Assembly (NCBI GenBank): GCA_003070825.1
Contig: QBLP01000078.1
Location: forward strand, 1 to 7,598
Direction: 5' to 3'
Length of the DNA: 7,598 nucleotides
Source of the DNA: Halanaerobium sp.
GTDB lineage: Bacteria; Bacillota; Halanaerobiia; Halanaerobiales; Halanaerobiaceae
Part shown: positions 1 through 6,378 of the stretch, piece by piece
Layout of the letters: every line of letters starts with the position of its first letter
Numbering within the stretch: the stretch's first letter is position 1
Program-made: the position numbers and the translations under genes
The notes under the pieces: generated by a model
The model's database searches: none
The model's input: the letters and a program-made list of their open reading frames with translations, nothing else
What the model was told of the DNA's origin: nothing

Positions 1-19
1 AGATGTGTATAAGAGACAG
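1..19 (+). other. Nextera transposase mosaic-end adapter (artefact)
   Basis: The first 19 bases read AGATGTGTATAAGAGACAG, which is exactly the Tn5/Nextera mosaic-end sequence used in library preparation. It sits at the very edge and interrupts the fliS reading frame, so it is untrimmed sequencing adapter and not genome. Genomic sequence starts at base 20. Reading fliS on into it would add false residues, because the adapter carries no stop in that frame. Confidence 0.96.
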
Positions 20-144
20 TTTATATTCTTTTTAGCCAGTTTCATAAACTTAACCGCACCCTGATAAAGCATCAGTAAAAGTTTGCCCGGGCTTGCTGTT
101 TTTATCTGCATCTGCTTGTACTGATCAGCGCTTCTTCCCTGCAT
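20..144 (-). CDS. fliS: FliS, flagellar export chaperone (N-terminal fragment)
   Basis: FliS is a small cytosolic chaperone that binds the C-terminal part of newly made flagellin, prevents premature polymerisation and delivers it to the flagellar type III export gate. Only the first 41 codons are present; the rest is lost at the contig start, where adapter sequence begins. The visible N-terminus has the family pattern: a QYK segment (residues 8-10), then the TASPGKLLLMLYQGAVKF stretch at 16-33, which corresponds to the usual 'T.SPE.L..MLYDGAI.FL' first helix. The ATG at 144-142 is supported by a GGAGG site at 153-157. The gene follows csrA on the same strand after a 54-base gap with no terminator, so it probably belongs to the same late flagellar operon. 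Full-length family members are about 120-130 residues. Identification rests on a short piece, but a characteristic one. Confidence 0.88.
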
Positions 145-198
145 AATAATTACCTCCTAAACATATTTTATATTTTTTTGCTTAAAATAGCAATAAAA

Positions 199-426
199 TT
201 AGAGCTCAAATTTAAAATTATTTAATTCTTCCAGCAGTTTTTTGTTTTTAACTGCCTTTTTATTTTCTTCTTTTACATCTTCCAGCAGTTCTTTTCGCAT
301 AATTTCAATTTCCTGAGGTGCTTCAATTCCAAGCTGTACTTTTCCATTTTCTATTCCAACAACGGTGACTTCTATCTGCCCATCAATAACTATTTTTTCA
401 TTTAATTTTCTCGTCAGTACCAGCAT
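199..426 (-). CDS. csrA: CsrA, translational regulator (carbon storage regulator)
   Basis: CsrA is a homodimeric RNA-binding protein that blocks translation by binding GGA motifs at or near ribosome-binding sites. In Bacillus its main known target is the flagellin (hag) leader. The 75-residue protein starts with the family signature MLVLTRK. The residues known to contact RNA in this family are in place: L4 and R6 in strand 1, and I42 and R44 in the segment after 'GIEAPQE'. It is longer than the 61-residue E. coli protein. The charged C-terminal helix (about residues 45-70) is typical of Firmicute CsrA, where this extension contacts FliW. Its start overlaps the fliW stop by one base (TAATG), so the two are probably translationally coupled. 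A GAGGTGG ribosome-binding site lies inside the end of fliW. Transcription is likely from the sigma-28 promoter at 1198-1224. Confidence 0.97.
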   Translation of the reverse strand: MLVLTRKLNEKIVIDGQIEVTVVGIENGKVQLGIEAPQEIEIMRKELLEDVKEENKKAVKNKKLLEELNNFKFEL

Positions 427-869
427 TATTCTGCCACCTCTTCTACAGGAGCAAAAATTTTATATCTTACCTGATAACGCTGGTCATCAAGTATTACCTG
501 TTTCCCCAACTTATCTTCGATATTTATAACTATCGGAGCTGATAAGTTAGCTGTGCTTCTTTTTATTTCATCTTTTAGTGTAATTATATTTAAGATCAAA
601 AGATCCGAAATTTTTTTGATTTCTAACTCTTTTTCAGTTTTATCATTAATTTCAAATTCATAGTTCTGAATCAAATTCCCCGGTTCTACTGTTACAAATG
701 CTATATCCGGATCATCAACTGACTGCATAACAATAAATGGTGAATCCTCTCCCAGCGGCAGCAGAACAAAATCCTTTAAACTTTCAAAACCAGGCAGGCC
801 TAATTTGAAAGAAATTATATCTGACTTTTTTATTTCTAATCTACCAAAATCGCGGGTCATTATTTCCAT
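426..869 (-). CDS. fliW: FliW, flagellar assembly factor and CsrA antagonist
   Basis: FliW is a small beta-barrel protein that binds either flagellin or CsrA. When flagellin is exported, freed FliW binds CsrA and relieves repression of flagellin translation. The 147-residue product has the expected length and motifs: TRDFGRLEI at 5-13, the LGLPGFE segment at about 23-29, the 'SPFIVMQSVDDPDIAFV' block at about 43-59, and the TANLSAPIVIN block at about 106-116 followed by 'GKQVILDD'. The chosen ATG has GGAGGG at 876-881 with about six bases of spacing. A second Met at codon 4 lacks that spacing. The gene lies 33 bases downstream of the DUF6470-like gene and overlaps csrA by one base. The fliW-csrA pairing is a standard Firmicute arrangement and supports both calls. 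Confidence 0.97.
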   Translation of the reverse strand: MEIMTRDFGRLEIKKSDIISFKLGLPGFESLKDFVLLPLGEDSPFIVMQSVDDPDIAFVTVEPGNLIQNYEFEINDKTEKELEIKKISDLLILNIITLKDEIKRSTANLSAPIVINIEDKLGKQVILDDQRYQVRYKIFAPVEEVAE

Positions 870-902
870 TTAAATCCCTCCAAATTTTTATTTATTAAAA
901 TA

Positions 903-1172
903 TTAAGCTTTAAAATCTATACTGGGACCCGGTTTATAGGCTATAACCAGTTCTCTTTCTTCACTGTACATTATTTCCGCCCCCAGATCAGATACTTTAT
1001 AATTTTCAAAATCACTCAATTTATCTCCAGTTGATGCATAAAAAGCAGCTGCCTTTTGTGCCGTCTCAACAGCTTTTTTTGCATAATTACCTGTGCTGTC
1101 TTTTAAGTTATAAAAACCCATTGCTTTTCTGGATGGATAACTGTCAATCTGCAAATCCAGGTTCTGCAGCAT
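903..1172 (-). CDS. Short DUF6470-like (YviE-like) flagellar-locus protein
   Basis: This 89-residue soluble protein has no signal peptide or membrane segment. Its function is unknown. Residues 8-50 (IDSYPSRKAMGFYNLKD, then a helix with YAKKAVETAQKAAAFYASTGDKL) resemble, from memory, the central core of DUF6470 proteins. The end (YKPGPSIDFKA) resembles their final strand. Bacillus subtilis YviE, the family's named member, is encoded directly before fliW-csrA, which is exactly the position of this gene. YviE is about 190 residues, so this would be a shortened form lacking most of the N-terminal repeated beta-strands. The ATG at 1172 has an AGAGAGG site at about 1183-1189 and lies only about 20 bases below the predicted start of transcription from the sigma-28 promoter. 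It is therefore the first gene of the operon. The family call rests on remembered patterns plus position; the existence of the gene is secure. Confidence 0.7.
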   Translation of the reverse strand: MLQNLDLQIDSYPSRKAMGFYNLKDSTGNYAKKAVETAQKAAAFYASTGDKLSDFENYKVSDLGAEIMYSEERELVIAYKPGPSIDFKA

Positions 1173-1372
1173 TAGATCACATCCTCTCTACAAATAACTA
1201 TCGGCAAAGATGAGTTAAATCTTAAATCCATTTACAGCCATTTAAATATCTTTAAACTAACTTAAATAAGTTATTCTTCTATTTACTGCTACTTATCATT
1301 ATTTAAAAGAGGTTTTAAAATATTAATAGAGAATATTTAAATTAGACAATTAAAAATTTGAGGTGACAAATT
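1173..1372. other. Divergent intergenic region, flagellar operon / cyclotransferase gene
   Basis: This 200-base, very AT-rich stretch separates the divergent DUF6470-like and cyclotransferase genes. The left part holds the sigma-28 promoter. A small palindrome, AACTTA-AA-TAAGTT, lies at 1259-1272; it is too simple to name as an operator. For the plus-strand gene there is a clear GAGGTGA ribosome-binding site at 1360-1366, but I could not pick out a convincing vegetative -35/-10 pair among the AT-rich candidates at 1300-1350. No RNA gene or riboswitch fold was recognised. Confidence 0.6.
1198..1224 (-). promoter_or_regulatory. Sigma-28 (SigD/FliA-type) flagellar promoter
   Basis: On the minus strand the sequence reads TAAG, then 15 bases, then GCCGATAG. 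The Bacillus SigD consensus is TAAA, 15 bases, GCCGATAT. The -35 element is at 1221-1224 and the -10 element at 1198-1205. Three of four -35 bases, the exact spacing and seven of eight -10 bases match. Transcription would start near 1191, about 20 bases before the ATG of the DUF6470-like gene, leaving room for its ribosome-binding site. This places DUF6470-like, fliW, csrA and probably fliS in the late flagellar class, expressed after the hook is complete. Confidence 0.88.
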
Positions 1373-2143
1373 ATGAAAAATAAAATTATTTTTTTAACAT
1401 TTATTTTAATTATCTTAATTTTTGGTGTAACTGTTTTAACTTCAGCAGCCGAATCTCTGCCAGAGTTGGAATATCAAGTTTTAGCCAGTTACAACCACGA
1501 CCCTAAAGCTTTTACCCAGGGCTTAGAAATTCATAAAAACTATTTATATGAGGGAACTGGACTTTATAATAGATCAAGTTTAAGAAAAGTTGATATTCAG
1601 AGCGGCAGTGTTTTAAATAAAATCAAACTGGATTCCAAATACTTTGGTGAGGGTATAACTATCTTAAATAATAGAATTTATCAGCTAACCTGGAAAGAAA
1701 AAACTGCCTTTGTATATGACCTTAATTTTAATTTAATTAATAAATTTAATTATCAGGGAGAAGGATGGGGGCTGAGCAATGATGGAGAATTTTTAATTAT
1801 GAGTGATGGTAGTGAATACCTTTATTATCGAAACCCTGAAACATTTGAACTGGTTAAAAAAATCACAGTCAAAAATAAAGATCAACGACTAAAAAATATA
1901 AATGAGCTCGAATATCAGGGAGGGTATATTTATGCCAATATCTGGCAAACTGATTATATTATAAAAATCAATGCTCAAAGTGGTGCTGTTAAAGCCTATC
2001 TTGATTTGAGTGGAATTTTAAAAACAGACTACCAGGGAGAAATAGATGTCTTAAATGGAATCGCTTATGACCCTGAAGCTGAAAACTTTTTGATAACAGG
2101 CAAATTATGGCCAAAGATATATAGAATTAAAATCATCGATTAA
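1373..2143 (+). CDS. Secreted glutaminyl-peptide cyclotransferase (plant/bacterial beta-propeller type)
   Basis: The enzyme family (Glu_cyclase_2, the papaya-type glutaminyl cyclase) converts an N-terminal glutamine of peptides to pyroglutamate with release of ammonia, and folds as a five-bladed beta-propeller. The 256-residue product begins with a signal peptide or N-terminal anchor: a Lys-rich start, a hydrophobic run at about 5-23, and possible cleavage near TSAA (23-26). The family motifs follow in order: NHDPKAFTQGL at 41-51, YEGTGLYNRSSLRKVD at 59-74, FGEGI at 91-95, GEGWGLS at 129-135, MSDGS at 143-147, NELEY at 177-181, YANIWQTD at 187-194, and VLNGIAYDP with ITGKLWP at 226-247. By analogy with papaya QC, E60 is the likely catalytic acid, and W132 and W191 line the pocket. 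Start choice is firm: GAGGTGA lies six bases before the ATG. It appears monocistronic, closed by the hairpin at 2147-2193. Native substrates are unknown. Confidence 0.92.
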   Translation: MKNKIIFLTFILIILIFGVTVLTSAAESLPELEYQVLASYNHDPKAFTQGLEIHKNYLYEGTGLYNRSSLRKVDIQSGSVLNKIKLDSKYFGEGITILNNRIYQLTWKEKTAFVYDLNFNLINKFNYQGEGWGLSNDGEFLIMSDGSEYLYYRNPETFELVKKITVKNKDQRLKNINELEYQGGYIYANIWQTDYIIKINAQSGAVKAYLDLSGILKTDYQGEIDVLNGIAYDPEAENFLITGKLWPKIYRIKIID

Positions 2144-2146
2144 GCA

Positions 2147-2193
2147 AAAAACCCTCAGAAAATAATTTTTCAAAGAATTTTCCTGAGGGTTTT
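2147..2193. terminator. Bidirectional intrinsic terminator between convergent genes
   Basis: AAAACCCTCAG (2148-2158) pairs with CTGAGGGTTTT (2183-2193). A further AAAA/TTTT extension of the stem (2159-2162 with 2178-2181, C2182 bulged) leaves an AT-rich loop. Each arm is flanked by A or T runs, so the hairpin carries a U-rich tail in both directions. It begins three bases after the cyclotransferase stop and ends one base before the stop codon of the TPR gene, so one structure serves both convergent transcripts. Confidence 0.9.
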
Positions 2194-2194
2194 A

Positions 2195-3568
2195 TTAATT
2201 CTCATCATTTTTGTTTAAAATATCATAAACATGAGAGTTATTATATTCACTGTATGGCTTTTCCTCTCTTAATCTTTTTAAAACTTTCCTACTCTCTTCC
2301 TCTTTTCCCGCTCTATTAAGCATCAGGCCCAGGTTATAAAGAGCTTCATCATAATAGTTGCTCTCACCATATTCATTTAGATAAATTCGATAAAAATGCT
2401 CTGCTGACTGATAGTTATCCATTTTCTCATGACTTCTGGCAAGCAAAAATAGACTTTCCCGCCTCAAATAATCAGTTTCTGTTAGATTATATATACTGTT
2501 AAAAATGTCAGCAGCATCCTGATAATCCTGACGAGAAAAATAATCCATTCCCAGATTAAATAACTGCTGTTCGGTACCTTCTTCTAAAAAAGTATTTGCT
2601 TCTTCCAGTTTATCTCTTTCTCTTTCCCGTTCTTTAATTTCTCTCATTTCTTCAATTGAGATCAAAGCTGAGCTGTTCTGATATTCGAGTAAATTCATCT
2701 CATTTAAAATTTCTGAACTGCTGCCCTCCATTTTATCTTCTTTACTTCTGTTATTTTCTGCAGAATTATCACCAGCTTCATTGGTTTGGGAGCTATTCGA
2801 TCCTGCTTCAAGCTGACTGCTTTCTACAGCTCCTGAATCAGCAGTTTGATTTGAAGACAATTTATCAGTAGTCTCTTTAGAATCTTCTTTGTCTGCAGGC
2901 TCAGCAAACTCAAATCCCCTAATATTGCTTTCAATCCAGTTTAATGGACTAAATCCACTTAAATTTAGAAAAACAACAAACAGAACTACTGCAATCACTC
3001 CAGCTATTAAAGCACTCCGCTTATTAGTCTTTGACTGAAAGTTAAAAGCACTGCTTTCCTTATCTTCCGCTTCACACTGCATAATATAATTTTTAATGTT
3101 CTGATTACCGCTGTCTAATTCATATGCCTGATAGAAATATTTTAAAGCTTCTTCGTAGTTCTCCTCTTTTTTATATAAAAGACCAAGAATCACATAAGGT
3201 TCAATTAATTCGTCATATTCTTCAATTAATTTTTTTAAAAATTTTATTTTTTGATTTTTTTCTGCTTCATCACTAAAAAGAATATTTTTATATTCTTTTC
3301 TAATCTCTTTAAAATCCTGTTTGGTAATCAGCTCTAAATAATCGCGCGCCTTATTTTTATCCTTCTTTAGAGAAAGACTTTTACGCCAGGTCTTTTCCGC
3401 TTTATCAAATCTGCATTTAAGATAATAGGCCAGCCCAAGCAGGTTAAGTACAGATACACTTTTCGAATTAAATTTTAAGCACAATTTTAATTCATCAATT
3501 GCGTCTGACACATTATTATTTTTGATTAAATTCATTGCCTCTTTATAATGAGCATTATTTTTATTCAT
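2195..3568 (-). CDS. Single-pass membrane protein with TPR repeats on both sides of the membrane
   Basis: This 457-residue protein matches no named family I can recall beyond its TPR content. Residues 1-160 are helical TPR-type repeats, with clear units around 6-33, 38-70 and 124-156 (VILGLLYKKEENYEEALKYF is the best match). A membrane segment at about 186-204 follows a basic flank (K180, K183, R184) and precedes an acidic one, so the N-terminus should be cytoplasmic. Residues 220-285 are a low-complexity linker rich in Ser, Asn, Glu and Asp. A charged helix with a short coiled-coil look (about 304-330, RERERDKLEE) leads into a second TPR domain at about 333-440, resembling the periplasmic TPR region of YbgF/CpoB-type proteins. 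The likely role is a protein-protein scaffold linking cytoplasm and cell envelope; partners are unknown. The ATG is supported by GGAGAGG at 3577-3583. The gene stands alone between the xyl terminator and the convergent cyclotransferase gene. Confidence 0.85.
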   Translation of the reverse strand: MNKNNAHYKEAMNLIKNNNVSDAIDELKLCLKFNSKSVSVLNLLGLAYYLKCRFDKAEKTWRKSLSLKKDKNKARDYLELITKQDFKEIRKEYKNILFSDEAEKNQKIKFLKKLIEEYDELIEPYVILGLLYKKEENYEEALKYFYQAYELDSGNQNIKNYIMQCEAEDKESSAFNFQSKTNKRSALIAGVIAVVLFVVFLNLSGFSPLNWIESNIRGFEFAEPADKEDSKETTDKLSSNQTADSGAVESSQLEAGSNSSQTNEAGDNSAENNRSKEDKMEGSSSEILNEMNLLEYQNSSALISIEEMREIKERERERDKLEEANTFLEEGTEQQLFNLGMDYFSRQDYQDAADIFNSIYNLTETDYLRRESLFLLARSHEKMDNYQSAEHFYRIYLNEYGESNYYDEALYNLGLMLNRAGKEEESRKVLKRLREEKPYSEYNNSHVYDILNKNDEN

Positions 3569-3609
3569 TATAACAACCTCTCCAGAGCAGTATCTGCTGC
3601 TTTTTTATT

Positions 3610-3638
3610 ATTTTATCATATAAAAAGCGGTCTGAAAA
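3610..3638 (-). promoter_or_regulatory. Candidate extended -10 promoter for the TPR gene
   Basis: On the minus strand TTTTCA (3633-3638) is followed after 17 bases by TAAAAT (3610-3615), with TGA immediately before the -10 as in extended -10 promoters. Transcription would begin near 3603, giving a leader of about 35 bases. The -35 is poor, and its position overlaps the T-rich tail of the xylH terminator, so this is a candidate only. Confidence 0.4.
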
Positions 3639-3678
3639 GAAAAAGAGACAGCTGAAAAGCGATAACTCAGCTGTCTCT
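3635..3678 (-). terminator. Intrinsic terminator of the xylFGH operon
   Basis: AGAGACAGCTGA (3644-3655) and TCAGCTGTCTCT (3667-3678) form a perfect 12-base-pair stem with an 11-base loop. On the minus strand the stem is followed by TTTTTCTTTT (3644-3635), a good U-tract. It lies about 20 bases after the xylH stop codon and before the TPR gene, so it ends the sugar transporter transcript. Confidence 0.93.
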
Positions 3679-3699
3679 GATATAATATTCAACTTAAGA

Positions 3700-4812
3700 C
3701 TATGCACTTTCTCTTCTATTTAAAACATCAATCATTACAGCCAGAATTATAATAAAACCTTTTACTATCATCTGGTAAAATGTATTGATCCCTAAAAGAC
3801 TCATTCCGTTATTGATAACCCCGATAATTATGGCTCCAATTACTGTTCCAGAAATTGTACCAACACCACCCATAAAACTGGTTCCACCAATTATTACTGA
3901 GGCAATTGCATCAAGCTCAAAACCATCTCCTAAGTTAGGAGAGGCTCCATTTAAACGGGAGGCCAGCAAAATACCGGAAGCTGCACTTAAAACACCGGTG
4001 ATCACAAAGACCATTGTTTTGGACTTTAAAATATTAATACCAGAAAGCCAGGCCACTTTTTCATTACCGCCAATAGCATATAGTTTACGTCCAAAGCGAG
4101 TTTTTCTTAAAGTATAAATTCCAATCATTACAATTACTGCAAATATCGCCACTGGAATCGGGATCCCCTGATAACCAATAAAAATTAGAAATCCTGATAA
4201 AAAACCTGCTACAGTAAGGATTAATCCTCCTGTCAGTTTAGCTTTATTGCGAACTTTTTCGCCATTTTTAATCTCAACACTGGCCTTAAAAACTGCAAAA
4301 ATTCCTAAAATAAGAGCAACCACCAAAATAATTAATGAAGGCAGTTTTGCTATGTAACCACTACCAATACTGGCAAAAGTCATATTGGTTACAGGAACTG
4401 AAACTCCCTGAGTTAAAACCAGACTTAAACCTCTGGCTATGGTCATAACTCCTAAGGTAATAATAAAGGGATGGATATTAAATTTCGCACTCATAAATCC
4501 ATTGAAAAATCCTAATACTCCACCAACACCCACCAGGGTAATTAAGATTGCAAGCCACATTCCAAAACCAGCCTGCATTAATAAAGTTACTGTTACTGCA
4601 GATAAACCAACTACAGAACCAACCGAGAGGTCAATCCCGGCCAGCAGAATTACCATCGTCATACCAACTGCAATTATTCCGTTAATCGTAACCTGTCTTA
4701 CCAGATTAGTCAGATTTCTTGAACTTAAAAATGAAGGTGATAAAAAACTCAAAATTATAATTAAGAATATTAATGCTATAAAAGTACCATTGTTTTTAAT
4801 AAACTTCTTCAA
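3700..4812 (-). CDS. xylH: Monosaccharide (D-xylose type) ABC transporter permease
   Basis: This is the inner-membrane channel subunit of a sugar importer of the BPD_transp_2 (RbsC/XylH/MglC) family. The 370-residue protein is almost wholly hydrophobic, with roughly ten membrane segments. Family landmarks are IDLSVGS at 60-66, the FIITLGVMTIARG segment at 116-128, FGRKLYAIGGN at 240-250, the ELDAIASVIIGGTSFMGG block at 299-316, which includes the ATPase-coupling loop, and NNGMSLLGINTFYQMIVKG at 334-352. A charged middle loop (177-193, followed by an additional hydrophobic stretch) and the YQGIPIPV motif at 214-221 resemble XylH more than RbsC. The start is a TTG at 4812-4810, two bases after the xylG stop, with AAGGAG (4823-4828) inside the end of xylG. 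No better ATG is available, and translation is probably coupled to xylG. Sugar specificity cannot be read from this subunit. Confidence 0.88.
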   Translation of the reverse strand: MKKFIKNNGTFIALIFLIIILSFLSPSFLSSRNLTNLVRQVTINGIIAVGMTMVILLAGIDLSVGSVVGLSAVTVTLLMQAGFGMWLAILITLVGVGGVLGFFNGFMSAKFNIHPFIITLGVMTIARGLSLVLTQGVSVPVTNMTFASIGSGYIAKLPSLIILVVALILGIFAVFKASVEIKNGEKVRNKAKLTGGLILTVAGFLSGFLIFIGYQGIPIPVAIFAVIVMIGIYTLRKTRFGRKLYAIGGNEKVAWLSGINILKSKTMVFVITGVLSAASGILLASRLNGASPNLGDGFELDAIASVIIGGTSFMGGVGTISGTVIGAIIIGVINNGMSLLGINTFYQMIVKGFIIILAVMIDVLNRRESA

Positions 4813-4814
4813 AT

Positions 4815-6347
4815 TTATTCAACTCCTTTATTACCAGTAGCATATTTCATTATTGTTTCCTGATCTGCTTCGGAACGCTTCAATTCAGCAGTTTTTTTGC
4901 CCTCTGACATTACAACTATCCGATCACTCATCCCCATAATTTCTGGCAGTTCAGAGGAAATCATAATCACTGTCACTCCCTGCTCTACCAGCTGATTCAT
5001 CAGTCTGTAAACTTCTGTTTTGGCACCAACATCAATCCCTCGGGTTGGCTCATCTAAAATCAATACATCAGAATCAGTAATCAGCCACTTACCAATTACA
5101 ACTTTCTGCTGGTTTCCACCGCTCAATTTTTCTACAAAAACATCCAGCGAAGGAGTTTTAATATTTAGTTCATCTACATACTTTTCAGCAACTTTTTTCT
5201 CAGCATGATTATCAACTGCCAGTTTTGAACTAAACTTTTTAATTGATGGCAGGGTCATATTCATTACCAAATTCTTGTCCAGCAGCAGACCCAATTCTTT
5301 TCTATCTTCAGTAACTAAAGCAATCCCGTTATTAATTGCATCAGCAGGAGCTTTTATCGTTAATTTTTCTCCATTAAGATAAATCTCACCTTCACGTTTT
5401 TTGCCGTAAACTCCAAAGATAGCATTAACCAGCTCAGTTCTTCCCGCCCCCATCAGACCGGAAATCCCGAGAATCTCTCCTTTATAGGCTGAAAATGAGA
5501 CATCATCTACTAATTTTTTGTCAGGATTAAAGGGATCTGGAACCGATATGTTCTTTACTTCTAGTGTTTTATCTCCCCTCTTAAAATCGTGACTTGGGAA
5601 AAGATCATTAATATCTCTTCCAACCATCCGAGTAATTATCTCATCTAATGTAACTTGAGCAATATTAATTTTATCGCCAATTGTAGAACCATCTCGTAAA
5701 ACAACTACCGAATCTGCTATTTCTTCGATTTCTTCCATCTTATGAGAAATATAAATAATTGAAACTCCACTTGCTCTTAATTCATTAATTACTGTAAAAA
5801 GCTCATTAACTTCCGAGTCAGTAAGAGCAGAAGTTGGTTCATCAAAAACTAAAATTCTGGTATCTAAAGAAAGTGCTTTTGCAATCTCAACCATCTGCTG
5901 TTTACCAACTGTTAGGTCGCCAAGTTCAATTCTTGGATCTATATTCATGTTTAGACGCGCTAAAACTTTTTCAGCATTGTGATACAGTTCTTCCCATTTA
6001 ATTCCACCGATTTTATTCAAAGGTTGTCGATCTAAAAAGATATTTTCAGCAACAGATAGGTCAGGCAGCAAATTTAATTCCTGATGGATGATTCCGATTC
6101 CGGCTTCTTCAGCCTCTCTTGTATTGTCAAAGCGAACCAGCCGGTCATCCAGATAAATGTCTCCTTCATAGGTTGGATAGGGCCAGACACCACTTAATAC
6201 TTTCATTAAAGTTGATTTGCCAGCACCGTTTTCTCCTACCAGAGCTAAAATCTCTCCCTTTTCAAGAGTAAAATTCACATTATCCAGAGCTCTTACACCA
6301 GGAAAATCTTTAATAATATTTTTCATTTCCAGAATTTCTTCAGCCAT
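4815..6347 (-). CDS. xylG: Monosaccharide (D-xylose type) ABC transporter, double ATP-binding subunit
   Basis: This cytosolic ATPase powers the importer and carries two fused nucleotide-binding domains in 510 residues (E. coli XylG is of similar length). In domain 1, Walker A is GENGAGKST (38-46), the Q-loop is HQE at 88-90, the signature is the divergent LTVGKQQ (145-151), Walker B is ILVFDE (165-170) and the H-loop is H202. In domain 2, Walker A is degenerate (GLMGAGRTE at 297-305, with Arg at the usual Lys), the signature LSGGNQQK (408-415) is canonical, Walker B is VLILDEPTRGID (428-439), and Ser replaces the H-loop His (SSELPE at 464-469). This asymmetry is normal for sugar ATPases of this family. 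The inserted PYPTYEGDI after the first Walker A (56-64) resembles the 'GSYEGEI' of XylG rather than RbsA. GGAGG at 6356-6360 supports the ATG. The gene sits between xylF and xylH. Confidence 0.93.
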   Translation of the reverse strand: MAEEILEMKNIIKDFPGVRALDNVNFTLEKGEILALVGENGAGKSTLMKVLSGVWPYPTYEGDIYLDDRLVRFDNTREAEEAGIGIIHQELNLLPDLSVAENIFLDRQPLNKIGGIKWEELYHNAEKVLARLNMNIDPRIELGDLTVGKQQMVEIAKALSLDTRILVFDEPTSALTDSEVNELFTVINELRASGVSIIYISHKMEEIEEIADSVVVLRDGSTIGDKINIAQVTLDEIITRMVGRDINDLFPSHDFKRGDKTLEVKNISVPDPFNPDKKLVDDVSFSAYKGEILGISGLMGAGRTELVNAIFGVYGKKREGEIYLNGEKLTIKAPADAINNGIALVTEDRKELGLLLDKNLVMNMTLPSIKKFSSKLAVDNHAEKKVAEKYVDELNIKTPSLDVFVEKLSGGNQQKVVIGKWLITDSDVLILDEPTRGIDVGAKTEVYRLMNQLVEQGVTVIMISSELPEIMGMSDRIVVMSEGKKTAELKRSEADQETIMKYATGNKGVE

Positions 6348-6378
6348 TTATTTTACCTCCAGAATTGATTATTTACAA

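Noticed and set aside
163..198. Small inverted repeat (TTGCT/AGCAA) between csrA and fliS as a possible terminator.
   Set aside because: On the minus strand it is followed by A residues, not U, and the stem is short and AT-rich. It gives no support for splitting the operon.
1031..1213. Plus-strand 60-codon frame across the DUF6470-like gene and its promoter.
   Set aside because: It lies opposite a gene with a good ribosome-binding site and promoter, and its product resembles nothing I know.
1259..1272. AACTTA-AA-TAAGTT palindrome in the divergent intergenic region.
   Set aside because: Simple AT palindromes are expected by chance in such AT-rich DNA, and no regulator motif was recognised.
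3586..3598. AGCAG-TAT-CTGCT inverted repeat just upstream of the TPR gene ribosome-binding site.
   Set aside because: The five-base-pair stem with a three-base loop is too short to claim as a regulatory structure without conservation.
3644..3651. AGAGACAG resembles the end of the Nextera adapter, hinting at a chimeric join at this point.
   Set aside because: It is one arm of a perfect 12-bp terminator stem with its partner at 3667-3678, and the rest of the adapter is absent, so it is genuine sequence.
3785..4840. Plus-strand open frames of 110 and 133 codons opposite xylH.
   Set aside because: They are antisense shadows of a conserved permease, with Pro/Ile/Thr-rich composition and no ribosome-binding site.
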